A DNA stretch of 64,000 nucleotides from JASHSH01 sp036490215 (lineage in GTDB: Bacteria; Pseudomonadota; Alphaproteobacteria; Rhodospirillales; Magnetospirillaceae), in NCBI GenBank assembly GCA_036490215.1, contig DASXEH010000026.1, positions 1 through 64,000 on the forward strand, written 5' to 3'. Below, one piece after another: positions 8,277-16,508 of this stretch. How positions within the stretch are numbered: position 1 is the first letter of the stretch; each line of letters begins with the position of its first letter. The translations under genes were made by a program, and so were the position numbers. Under the pieces are notes generated by a model. It saw only the letters and a list, made by a program, of their open reading frames with translations, was not told the origin of the DNA and searched no databases.

Positions 8277-8927
8277 ATGGCTCGTACACCTTCACGCAGT
8301 CCCAACTCCGAGCGCGGCGAGCGTCCCAACCGCGGCGAACGCGGCGACCGTCCGAACCGCGGCCAGCGTCCCGGCGGCAACGACCAGAACTCGCGCGACC
8401 GCGAGGACGGCGATCTCGTCGACAAGCTCGTCCATATCAACCGCGTCGCCAAGGTGGTGAAGGGCGGCCGTCGCTTCGCTTTCGCCGCGCTGGTCGTGGT
8501 GGGCGATGCCAAGGGCCGCGTCGGCTATGGTTCGGGCAAAGCTCGCGAAGTGCCGGAAGCCATCCGCAAGGCGACCGAGCAGGCCAAGCGCAACATGATC
8601 CGCGTTGCGCTGCGCGAAGGCCGTACCCTGCATCATGACGCCAACGGCCATTTCGGCGCCGGCCGCGTCGTGCTGCGTTCGGCTCCGGCCGGTACGGGCA
8701 TCATCGCCGGTGGTCCGCTGCGCGCCGTGTTCGAGACGATGGGCGTGCAGGACGTGGTTGCGAAGTGCATCGGCACCTCCAACCCGCACAACATGATCAA
8801 GGCCGCGTTCGACGCGCTCGAGGGCATTCACAGCCCGCGCACGATCGCTGCCAAGCGCAACAAGAAGGTCGGCGAGATCGTCGGCCGCCGTGACGGCGCC
8901 GCTGCTGCGGCCGCCACCAAGGAGTAA
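8277..8927 (+). CDS. rpsE: 30S ribosomal protein S5
   Basis: S5 contributes to decoding accuracy and mRNA unwinding at the entry site. The core begins LVDKLVHINRVAKVVKGGRR and includes the S5 motif GYGSGKAREVPEAIRKA. The protein is 216 residues against about 167 in E. coli. The difference is mainly an N-terminal Arg/Gly/Asn/Pro-rich tail of about 45 residues with repeated RPNRG units, which looks intrinsically disordered. I chose ATG 8277 because TGAGGAAACC precedes it; upstream codons lie within rplR. Confidence 0.97.
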   Translation: MARTPSRSPNSERGERPNRGERGDRPNRGQRPGGNDQNSRDREDGDLVDKLVHINRVAKVVKGGRRFAFAALVVVGDAKGRVGYGSGKAREVPEAIRKATEQAKRNMIRVALREGRTLHHDANGHFGAGRVVLRSAPAGTGIIAGGPLRAVFETMGVQDVVAKCIGTSNPHNMIKAAFDALEGIHSPRTIAAKRNKKVGEIVGRRDGAAAAAATKE

Positions 8928-8933
8928 GGTTCG

Positions 8934-9173
8934 ATGGCTGACACCGCCGCGAAGAAGCCCACCAAGGCGAAGGCCGCGAAAGCGGCTGGGGGCAAGAAGG
9001 TCCGTGTGACGCAGATCGGCAGCCCGATCGGCCGTCCCGACGACCAGGGCGCCACGCTGATCGGTCTCGGCCTGGGCAAGCGCCATCGCACGCGCGAACT
9101 GGAAGACACGCCGTCTGTGCGCGGCATGATCTTCAAGGTACGCCACCTCGTGCGCGTCGAAGAATTGGGCTGA
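8934..9173 (+). CDS. rpmD: 50S ribosomal protein L30
   Basis: L30 is a small large-subunit protein. The core VRVTQIGSPIGRPDDQGATL and HLVRVEELG are clear. The protein has 79 residues instead of about 60 because of an N-terminal Ala/Lys tail (ADTAAKKPTKAKAAKAAGG). It begins six bases after rpsE. Confidence 0.96.
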   Translation: MADTAAKKPTKAKAAKAAGGKKVRVTQIGSPIGRPDDQGATLIGLGLGKRHRTRELEDTPSVRGMIFKVRHLVRVEELG

Positions 9174-9198
9174 GCATCGCCCCTGGGAGCATGACGAC

Positions 9199-9684
9199 AT
9201 GACGATTAAACTGAACGAACTGCGCGACAACCCGGGTGCCCGCAAGGCGCGTATGCGCGTCGGCCGCGGCATCGGTTCCGGCAAGGGCAAGACCTCGGGC
9301 CGTGGCGTAAAGGGTCAGAAGGCGCGCACCGGCGTGTCGATCAAGGGGTTCGAAGGCGGTCAGATGCCGCTGTATCGGCGCCTGCCCAAGCGCGGCTTCA
9401 AGGTCCCGTCGCCGAATCATTATTCCGAGGTCAATCTCGATCGTCTGCAGAAGGCGATTGACGCGGGCAAACTCGACGCTAAATCAACCATCAACGGCGA
9501 AGCGCTGGTCAAGGCCGGCATCATCGGCCGTGTGAATGATGGCGTGCGTCTGCTGGGCCGCGGCGAGATCAAGACGAAGATCACCATCGAAGTGGCCGGC
9601 GCTTCTGCCTCGGCCAAGGCCGCGGTCGAAAAGGCCGGCGGCACGGTGATCGTCCCGGTCGTGGAAGAAGCACCGGCAGCATAA
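9199..9684 (+). CDS. rplO: 50S ribosomal protein L15
   Basis: L15 is a late-assembly large-subunit protein. The N-terminal basic loop region KARMRVGRGIGSGKGKTSGR and GFEGGQMPLYRRLPKRGF are diagnostic; 161 residues is normal for the class. ATG 9199 is preceded by GGGAG. The intergenic space from rpmD is 25 bases. Confidence 0.97.
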   Translation: MTIKLNELRDNPGARKARMRVGRGIGSGKGKTSGRGVKGQKARTGVSIKGFEGGQMPLYRRLPKRGFKVPSPNHYSEVNLDRLQKAIDAGKLDAKSTINGEALVKAGIIGRVNDGVRLLGRGEIKTKITIEVAGASASAKAAVEKAGGTVIVPVVEEAPAA

Positions 9685-9723
9685 GGTAGCGGTCCTGGCG
9701 CGGGCCGCGGTTGGGAGATTTCC

Positions 9724-11061
<1,338 letters not shown>

Positions 11062-11102
11062 AGCGGCGGTCTGACCGCAGAAAAAAGAGTTGGAGGAAAA
11101 GG

Positions 11103-11762
11103 ATGCAACTGATTCTGCTGGGGCCGCCGGGGGGCGGCAAAGGAACCCAGGCCAAGAAGTTGCAGGAAGATAAGGGCCTCGTTCAACTTTCTACCGGTGA
11201 CATGCTGCGGGCCGCTGTGGCGGCCGGCACGCCGATCGGCAAGCAAGCCAAGGCGGTCATGGATTCCGGCAAACTGGTATCCGACGAGATCGTGATCGGC
11301 ATCATCGCCGACCGCATCGATCAGCCTGATGCCAAGAAAGGGTTCGTGCTCGATGGCTTCCCGCGCACCATCGCCCAGGCCGAGGCACTCGACAAATTGC
11401 TGAAGGATCGCGGCCGCAAAATCGATGCGGCCATCGATCTGCGTGTGCCCGACGCGTTCATCGTCGAGCGCATCACCGGCCGCTATACCTGCGCCAAATG
11501 CGGCACCGGCTATCACGACAAGTTCCATCGGCCGAAGGTCGAAGGCACCTGCGACAAGTGCGGCAGCCACGAATTCGTTCGTCGTCCCGACGACAACGAG
11601 ACGGCGGTGCGCACGCGGCTCGACACCTATCACAAGCAGACGGCACCGCTGTTGCCCTACTACGAAAAGCACGGGCTGCTGCATGTGATCGACGGGACGC
11701 AGTCGATCCAGCAGGTCTCGCAAGCCGTCGAAGGCGTGCTGAAGCAAGCGGCGAAGGCTTAA
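11103..11762 (+). CDS. adk: Adenylate kinase
   Basis: Adk interconverts ATP + AMP and 2 ADP in the cytoplasm. The 219-residue protein has the P-loop GPPGGGKGTQ at residues 7-16, LDGFPRTIAQAEAL, and a long-type LID with two CxxC pairs (CAKCG and, about 20 residues later, CDKCG), so the LID probably binds zinc. TTGGAGGAA gives a strong ribosome site. In related bacteria rpsM follows next; here the ribosomal cluster is interrupted just after this gene. Confidence 0.97.
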   Translation: MQLILLGPPGGGKGTQAKKLQEDKGLVQLSTGDMLRAAVAAGTPIGKQAKAVMDSGKLVSDEIVIGIIADRIDQPDAKKGFVLDGFPRTIAQAEALDKLLKDRGRKIDAAIDLRVPDAFIVERITGRYTCAKCGTGYHDKFHRPKVEGTCDKCGSHEFVRRPDDNETAVRTRLDTYHKQTAPLLPYYEKHGLLHVIDGTQSIQQVSQAVEGVLKQAAKA

Positions 11763-11776
11763 TTTGCGAGGTTCTC

Positions 11777-11894
11777 GTCACCCCGGAAACGCGCAGCGTT
11801 ATCCGGGGTCCAGGGCCGCAAAGAAGGCGCTTCGCGCGATCTTGTGCTGGATCCCGGATCTTCGCTCGCTAAAGCTCGCGTGTCCGGGATGACG
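11777..11894. repeat. Composite palindromic intergenic repeat after adk
   Basis: The element opens with GTCACCCCGG and closes with CCGGGATGAC. It contains two hairpins: CCCCGGA (11781-11787) pairs with TCCGGGG (11802-11808), and ATCCCGGA (11851-11858) pairs with TCCGGGAT (11883-11890). This layout resembles interspersed palindromic elements common between genes of rhizobia and related alphaproteobacteria (family resemblance recalled, not searched). It lies exactly at the left edge of the DNA that separates adk from rpsM. Confidence 0.6.
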
Positions 11895-11912
11895 GCTACT
11901 TATATAGCCGTC
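11891..11912. other. Hairpin between convergent adk and regulator genes
   Basis: GACGGCTA (11891-11898) pairs perfectly with TAGCCGTC (11905-11912) around a six-base loop. It overlaps the stop codon of the minus-strand regulator. There is no U-run on either strand, so it is not a classical intrinsic terminator, but it may stop or stabilise transcripts meeting here. Confidence 0.4.
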
Positions 11913-12510
11913 AGTTCTTCTCGCGGCGCCGTGCCGACCCGCGCTTGCGCAGGATCGAGCGGATCTGCACCCGGATCGTATGGATGCTGCGGTCCAGCGC
12001 GTCGGCGATCGCCTTGTCGGAAAAGCCGCGCCGCATCAGCCTGAACACTTCGCGTTCGCGTTTCGAAAGCGCACTGCCGCGCGGATAGACCACCGGCAAC
12101 GGTACGTAGGCGCGCACTTCCTGCACCCACACACCGGGCTCGCCGCCACGATAGGCTTCGGGCGCCGACAAGATGCCCTCGATCACGTCGTCGAACGGCG
12201 CGGTCTTCGAGAGAAAGGCATGCGCGCCATCTTCCAGCGCGCCGACGATCTCGTCGCGGTCGCGCGTGCCCGACAGCACGACGATGCAGTCCGGCAGTTT
12301 CTCCTGCAGCGCAGGCTCGAGCAGCAGCCGGGTTCCCGACACGCCGTGCATGTCGAGGCCGAGCACGCACAGTTCGAAATGCTGCGCGGCGATGCGGCGG
12401 CTGGCGTCTTCCAGCGTATGTGATGCGTCGACCAGATGGCCGAGCTCGCGCAGCCTGGCTGCGAGACTCACAGTCACTACGGGATGGTCGTCGATCAGAA
12501 GGATATTCAT
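11911..12510 (-). CDS. LuxR/NarL-type response regulator with altered receiver site
   Basis: This is a 199-residue DNA-binding regulator with an N-terminal receiver (about 1-120) and a C-terminal LuxR-type helix-turn-helix (about 140-199; SALSKREREVFRLMRRG, then FSDKAIADAL and HTIRVQIRSILRK). The acidic pocket is kept (ILLIDDHPVV, D7-D8), as are the switch Ser (VVLSG) and the Lys (FLSKT). The phospho-acceptor position in VLGLDMHG, normally VLLDLxMPG, is Gly51, so classical phosphorylation looks impossible unless the neighbouring Asp53 substitutes. It lies downstream of the outer-membrane factor gene on the same strand and is the obvious local regulator for the secretion genes. Its partner kinase is not in the window. 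Confidence 0.85.
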   Translation of the reverse strand: MNILLIDDHPVVTVSLAARLRELGHLVDASHTLEDASRRIAAQHFELCVLGLDMHGVSGTRLLLEPALQEKLPDCIVVLSGTRDRDEIVGALEDGAHAFLSKTAPFDDVIEGILSAPEAYRGGEPGVWVQEVRAYVPLPVVYPRGSALSKREREVFRLMRRGFSDKAIADALDRSIHTIRVQIRSILRKRGSARRREKN

Positions 12511-12586
12511 AGCGAACCGGCAGCAGCGTTTGCTGTCAGCATGTGAAAACTCTCCCCCCGCGACGAGCGCCGCGTTTCACCAATTC

Positions 12587-12625
12587 ACGCCGTTCAGAAG
12601 TGTAAATACTTACTCAGAACGGCGT
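12587..12625. promoter_or_regulatory. Inverted repeat upstream of the regulator gene
   Basis: ACGCCGTTC (12587-12595) and GAACGGCGT (12617-12625) are perfect complements separated by 21 bases. They lie 77-115 bases upstream of the regulator start, in the space between it and the outer membrane factor gene. This could be a two-half-site operator (perhaps autoregulatory) or a transcript hairpin; sequence alone cannot decide. Confidence 0.4.
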
Positions 12626-12637
12626 AACTATAGTGAA

Positions 12638-12655
12638 CTAACCACTCCTGGTTAG
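12638..12655. promoter_or_regulatory. Short inverted repeat CTAACCA-N4-TGGTTAG
   Basis: Seven-base arms with a four-base loop, just 15 bases beyond the stop codon of the outer membrane factor gene on the minus strand. It may be a weak terminator or stabilising hairpin for that transcript, or an operator for the downstream regulator. No U-run follows on the minus strand. Confidence 0.35.
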
Positions 12656-12669
12656 GGTTTGCAATAGCC

Positions 12670-14172
12670 TTATTGCAGGGAATTTTTCAGCAGTTGCAGG
12701 ATGTTAGGCGTTTCGACCGGTGGTTTTGTTGGCCGTTGCCAGCCGCCGCCGAGGGCTTTGAAAAGACTGACGATTGCCTGCATATGCGCAACCTTGGCTT
12801 GAACCAGGGCATCCTGCGCGGGGAAGAGGATGTTCTCGATGGTGAGGACGGTCAGCAGGTTGTCGGTGCCGACTTTGAGTTGCTCCAGCGCGATATCGTA
12901 GGCGTGGTGCGCTTTGTCGACTTCGTCCTGTAGCAGTCTCACTTGTTCCGCCGTCTCCTTGACCGAGACGAGGGAGTCCTCGACATCGCCGAAAGCCGAG
13001 ACTACGGCCTTGCCGTAAACCTGTTCCAGTTCGGCATAGCGGCCGCGCGCCACGTCTGCACCGGCCTCGAGTTTACCGCCTTCGAAGATCGGCTGCGTCA
13101 CGCCGGCAGTCAGCGCGTAGAGGATGCCGCCCGGCCCGAATGCGGTGTTCAGCGCCGTGCTGACCACGCCACCTTGGGCGGTGAGGTCGATGCTCGGAAA
13201 CATCTGCGCGCGCGCGGCTTTGATGTTGGCATTGGCCGCGATCAACTGTTCTTCAGCGCTCGCGACATCGGGGCGGCGCGTCAACAGTTCCGATGGCAAG
13301 CCCGGCGCGATCGTCGGCTCGGCCAGGCCTTCGAGCGTCGTGCCGGCAACCGCCACCATCTGCGGCGGTTTGCCGATCAGGATCGCCAGTGCATCGATGC
13401 CTTCTTGCAATTGCTGGCGTAGCGGCGGTTCCTGCGCCAGCAGGCCGGCCACCGTGGTCTCTTGTTGCGCGACATCGAGTGCTGAGCCTGCGCCGACGTC
13501 ATTTTCCGTGCGTAGCGCCTGGAGCACGCTTTGGCTGCGATCGATATTGGTGCGCAGCACTTCGATGCGGTCGCGCGTGGCGAGGATCTGGAAATAGGTC
13601 GCGGCCACGCTGCCGACGATACTCAGCGCCAATGTCTCGCGATCGTAGCGGGTGGAAATGGCGGTCGACACGGCGGCATCGAGGCCGGCCTTGTTCTTGC
13701 CCCAGAAGTCGAGTTCATAGCTAGCGCTGCCCGTCGCGGTCGACGAGTAGTATTTCGGATTGCCGGTGCCGAGGTTGGTGGTGGTCGGGCCGGTCTGCTC
13801 CTGTGTCACCGAGGCGGCGCCACTGATCGCCGGGAGCAGCGGCGCGCCGGCGATGCGAGCCTGCGCATCGGCCTGGACGATACGCGCCGCGGCGGCGCCC
13901 AAGTCGTAATTGGCGCTCTGGGCTTGCGCCATCAGCCTGTTGAGTTCGGGCGAGGCGAAGCTCTGCCACCAGTCGGGCGAGGGCCAAACCGTCTCAGGCT
14001 TCTTTTCCACTGGCGTCGTCCAGGTTTGGGGTGTCTCGCTCTGCGGCTTGTGATAATCGGGACCGATATCGCAGCCGACCAGCGCGACCGTGAGCATGAC
14101 CGAGCCCAGCAGCCGAACCTTGCGGTCCACCGAACGAAAAGAGAAGCCCGTGACAAACAAGACGAAAGACAC
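12670..14172 (-). CDS. Outer membrane efflux lipoprotein (OprM/NodT family), type I secretion channel
   Basis: About 500 residues. The N-terminus has a lipoprotein signal ending LTVALVGC with Cys about residue 34, then two outer-membrane-efflux repeats, with landmarks YELDFWGKN, LPSELLTRRPDVASAEEQL and GVTQPIFEGGKLEA. The family forms trimeric barrel-tunnel channels that join a periplasmic adaptor. The first possible start is GTG at 14172 with AAGGGG upstream; an in-frame GTG 13 codons later would give a more ordinary signal peptide (VDRKVRLLGSV). It is divergent from the ABC/HlyD pair and probably supplies its outer-membrane exit. The family is usually linked to RND pumps, so a drug-efflux role cannot be excluded, but no RND gene is nearby. 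Confidence 0.9.
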   Translation of the reverse strand: MSFVLFVTGFSFRSVDRKVRLLGSVMLTVALVGCDIGPDYHKPQSETPQTWTTPVEKKPETVWPSPDWWQSFASPELNRLMAQAQSANYDLGAAAARIVQADAQARIAGAPLLPAISGAASVTQEQTGPTTTNLGTGNPKYYSSTATGSASYELDFWGKNKAGLDAAVSTAISTRYDRETLALSIVGSVAATYFQILATRDRIEVLRTNIDRSQSVLQALRTENDVGAGSALDVAQQETTVAGLLAQEPPLRQQLQEGIDALAILIGKPPQMVAVAGTTLEGLAEPTIAPGLPSELLTRRPDVASAEEQLIAANANIKAARAQMFPSIDLTAQGGVVSTALNTAFGPGGILYALTAGVTQPIFEGGKLEAGADVARGRYAELEQVYGKAVVSAFGDVEDSLVSVKETAEQVRLLQDEVDKAHHAYDIALEQLKVGTDNLLTVLTIENILFPAQDALVQAKVAHMQAIVSLFKALGGGWQRPTKPPVETPNILQLLKNSLQ

Positions 14173-14240
14173 TCCCTCACCCCTTATGGGGGCACATTAA
14201 CATTTTTGCTGGAGTATTAAAGACGGCGGACGCGACTGTC

Positions 14241-14260
14241 CCAGCACCTTAAGGTCCTGG
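14241..14260. promoter_or_regulatory. 20-bp palindrome, candidate operator in divergent promoter region
   Basis: CCAGCACCTTAAGGTCCTGG is symmetric apart from a single C/C mismatch at the fifth position of each arm; the central ACCTTAAGGT is perfect. It lies 69 bases upstream of the minus-strand outer membrane factor and 71 bases upstream of the plus-strand ABC transporter, so a dimeric regulator bound here could control both. Confidence 0.5.
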
Positions 14261-14261
14261 C

Positions 14262-14300
14262 AGGATACCAATCGTTAATAGCTCCAGAATATTGTATCCT
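14262..14300. promoter_or_regulatory. Inverted repeat AGGATAC-N25-GTATCCT
   Basis: AGGATAC (14262-14268) and GTATCCT (14294-14300) are perfect complements; CAAT and ATTG next to them extend the symmetry with one base offset. It ends 30 bases before the ABC transporter start codon, where a promoter or operator is expected. It could also form a leader hairpin. Confidence 0.4.
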
Positions 14301-14330
14301 ACAGCTTAGTCTCATGACCGGGTTCAGGTT

Positions 14331-16493
14331 TTGAATTATTCACCCAATCCTCAAGTTTCGCCGGACCTGACGCCGGTGCGATGCCTCTATCTTGTGGCCT
14401 TGCATCACGGCATTCAGGTGACTCCCGAACAGCTCGGACGGATCGACACCACCGATCCGATCGGCTCGGTATTGCGGCTGATGCGCGAAGTCGGCCTCGC
14501 GGGCAGTCTGGTGCGCAAAAAGACCTGGAACAATTTGATCAATCTGGGTTCGGCCTTCCCGGTGATGGCCGAAAGCCCGGGTGGCAGCTGGATGATCGTC
14601 GCCAGCGTCATCAAGTCGGGCGATGGCACGGTCGTGGTCGCGGTGCTCGATCCGAAGACCGAGCAGCAGGGCATCCAGCTCTACACCGAAGAAAAATTCG
14701 AAGAGATCTGGTCCGGCCGGCTGATCTTGGCCAAGCGCAAATATCGCCTGGACGAGGAAAAGCAACCTTTCGGTCTGCGCTGGTTCCTGCCCGATGTGTT
14801 GCGCGAAGGCCGTTATCTTCGTGACGTGGCGTTGGCCGCGATCATGTCGACGCTGATCGGCTTCGCCACGCCGCTGTTCTTCCAGATCATGATCGACAAG
14901 GTGATCCCGCATAAGAGCTATCACACGCTCTTCGCGGTGGTGATCGCCGTCATCGTGACCGTCGTCTTCGACAGCGTGTTCGGTTATGTCCGCCAATATC
15001 TGATGCTGTTCGCAACCAACAAGATCGACGCGCGGCTGGCGTCGCGGACGTTCAGCCACATGCTGCGTCTGCCGATGCAGTTCTTCGAAACGCATCCAGC
15101 CGGCGTGCTGCTGCGCCATATGCAGCAGACCGACGCGATCCGCAGCTTCCTGACCGGCCGCCTGTTCCAGACCGCGCTCGACACCTTCGCGCTGCCGGTG
15201 CTGATCGTCGGCTTGTGTTTCTATAGCGGTGTGCTGACGGCGGTCGTGCTCGTTTTCGCGCTGATCATCGCCGGCATCATCGGCTTCATGGTGCCGACTT
15301 TCCGTATCTATCTGCAGCAGCTTTACGGTGCCGAAGGTGCGCGCCAGGCCGATCTGGTCGAGACGCTGCATGGCATGCGGGCGGTCAAGTCGCTCGCGCT
15401 CGAACCATTGCGCATTAAATCGTGGGACAACAAGGTGACGGCATCGATCCGTCGTCGCGCCACCGTCGGCTATTTCAGCGCCATCGCCATGGTGCTGGTC
15501 GGCGGTCTGCAGAACTTGCTGCAAATCACCATTCTCGGCATCGGTGCGAAAGAAGTCTTCGACGGCACGATCACCATCGGTGCCTTGGTGGCTTTCAACA
15601 TGCTCTCGGGGCGTGTGATCAGCCCGCTGGTCTCGATGGTCGGCCTGATCAACGAATATCAGCAGACGGCGCTTTCGGTCCGCATGCTGGGCACGGTGAT
15701 GAATCACCCGCCCGAGCGCGATCCGAATCAGCACGGCATCCGTCCCAACATCAGCGGCAACCTCGAGTTTCACGAGGTCAGCTTCACCTATGACGGCGCC
15801 GCCACGCCGGCGCTCGATCATGTGTCCTTCAAAGTCGAGAAGGGGCAGATGATCGGCATCGTCGGCCGTTCGGGTTCGGGCAAAACGACGGTGACGCGTC
15901 TCATCCAAGGCATCCATGCGCCGCGCGATGGGCTGATCAAGTTGGACGGAACCGATATCCGCCATATCGACCTGACTCATCTCCGGCGCAGCATCGGCGT
16001 GGTGTTGCAGGAGAACATCCTGTTCCGCGGCACGGTGCGCGACAACATCGCCGCCGCGAAGCCCGATGCGACGCTCGAAGAGGTCATGGAAGTGTCGCGG
16101 CTGGCGGGCGCGGACGAGTTCATCGAGCGTCTGCCGATGTCCTATGAGACGTATGTCGAAGAAAGCGCGAACAACTTCTCCGGCGGCCAGCGCCAGCGCC
16201 TCGCCATCGCGCGTGCGTTGCTGTTGCGGCCCAGCTTGCTTCTGTTCGATGAGGCGACCAGCGCGCTCGATCCCGAGAGCGAGGCGATCGTTCAGACCAA
16301 CCTGGCCGAGATCGGCCGCGGCCGCACGATGATCATCGTGTCGCACCGTCTTTCGTCGCTGGTGAATGCCGACGCGATCCTGGTTCTCGATCGCGGCAAG
16401 GTCATCGATTTGGCGCCGCACGAGACGCTGCTGCAACGCTGCGACGTTTATCGCCATCTGTGGCAGCAGCAGACCCGGCATATTCAGAGTTAA
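14331..16493 (+). CDS. Type I secretion ABC transporter (HlyB family, degenerate C39 domain)
   Basis: This 720-residue inner-membrane exporter hydrolyses ATP to drive a substrate through a one-step channel. Domains in order are an N-terminal C39-like region (about 15-125), a six-helix membrane domain (about 160-440), and an ATPase domain (about 480-715) with Walker A GIVGRSGSGKTT near 508, signature NFSGGQRQR near 615, Walker B LLLFDEATSALD near 635 and H-loop SHRLS near 670. In the C39 region the catalytic Cys position is occupied by Thr (DLTPVRC against the family DxG/YG pattern), so it should bind but not cut the substrate, as in HlyB-type exporters of proteins without a leader peptide. 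The start is TTG at 14331; no good ATG or GTG precedes the C39 region. HlyD follows by 15 bases. Confidence 0.95.
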   Translation: MNYSPNPQVSPDLTPVRCLYLVALHHGIQVTPEQLGRIDTTDPIGSVLRLMREVGLAGSLVRKKTWNNLINLGSAFPVMAESPGGSWMIVASVIKSGDGTVVVAVLDPKTEQQGIQLYTEEKFEEIWSGRLILAKRKYRLDEEKQPFGLRWFLPDVLREGRYLRDVALAAIMSTLIGFATPLFFQIMIDKVIPHKSYHTLFAVVIAVIVTVVFDSVFGYVRQYLMLFATNKIDARLASRTFSHMLRLPMQFFETHPAGVLLRHMQQTDAIRSFLTGRLFQTALDTFALPVLIVGLCFYSGVLTAVVLVFALIIAGIIGFMVPTFRIYLQQLYGAEGARQADLVETLHGMRAVKSLALEPLRIKSWDNKVTASIRRRATVGYFSAIAMVLVGGLQNLLQITILGIGAKEVFDGTITIGALVAFNMLSGRVISPLVSMVGLINEYQQTALSVRMLGTVMNHPPERDPNQHGIRPNISGNLEFHEVSFTYDGAATPALDHVSFKVEKGQMIGIVGRSGSGKTTVTRLIQGIHAPRDGLIKLDGTDIRHIDLTHLRRSIGVVLQENILFRGTVRDNIAAAKPDATLEEVMEVSRLAGADEFIERLPMSYETYVEESANNFSGGQRQRLAIARALLLRPSLLLFDEATSALDPESEAIVQTNLAEIGRGRTMIIVSHRLSSLVNADAILVLDRGKVIDLAPHETLLQRCDVYRHLWQQQTRHIQS

Positions 16494-16508
16494 GGCAGGC
16501 CTGATCCC

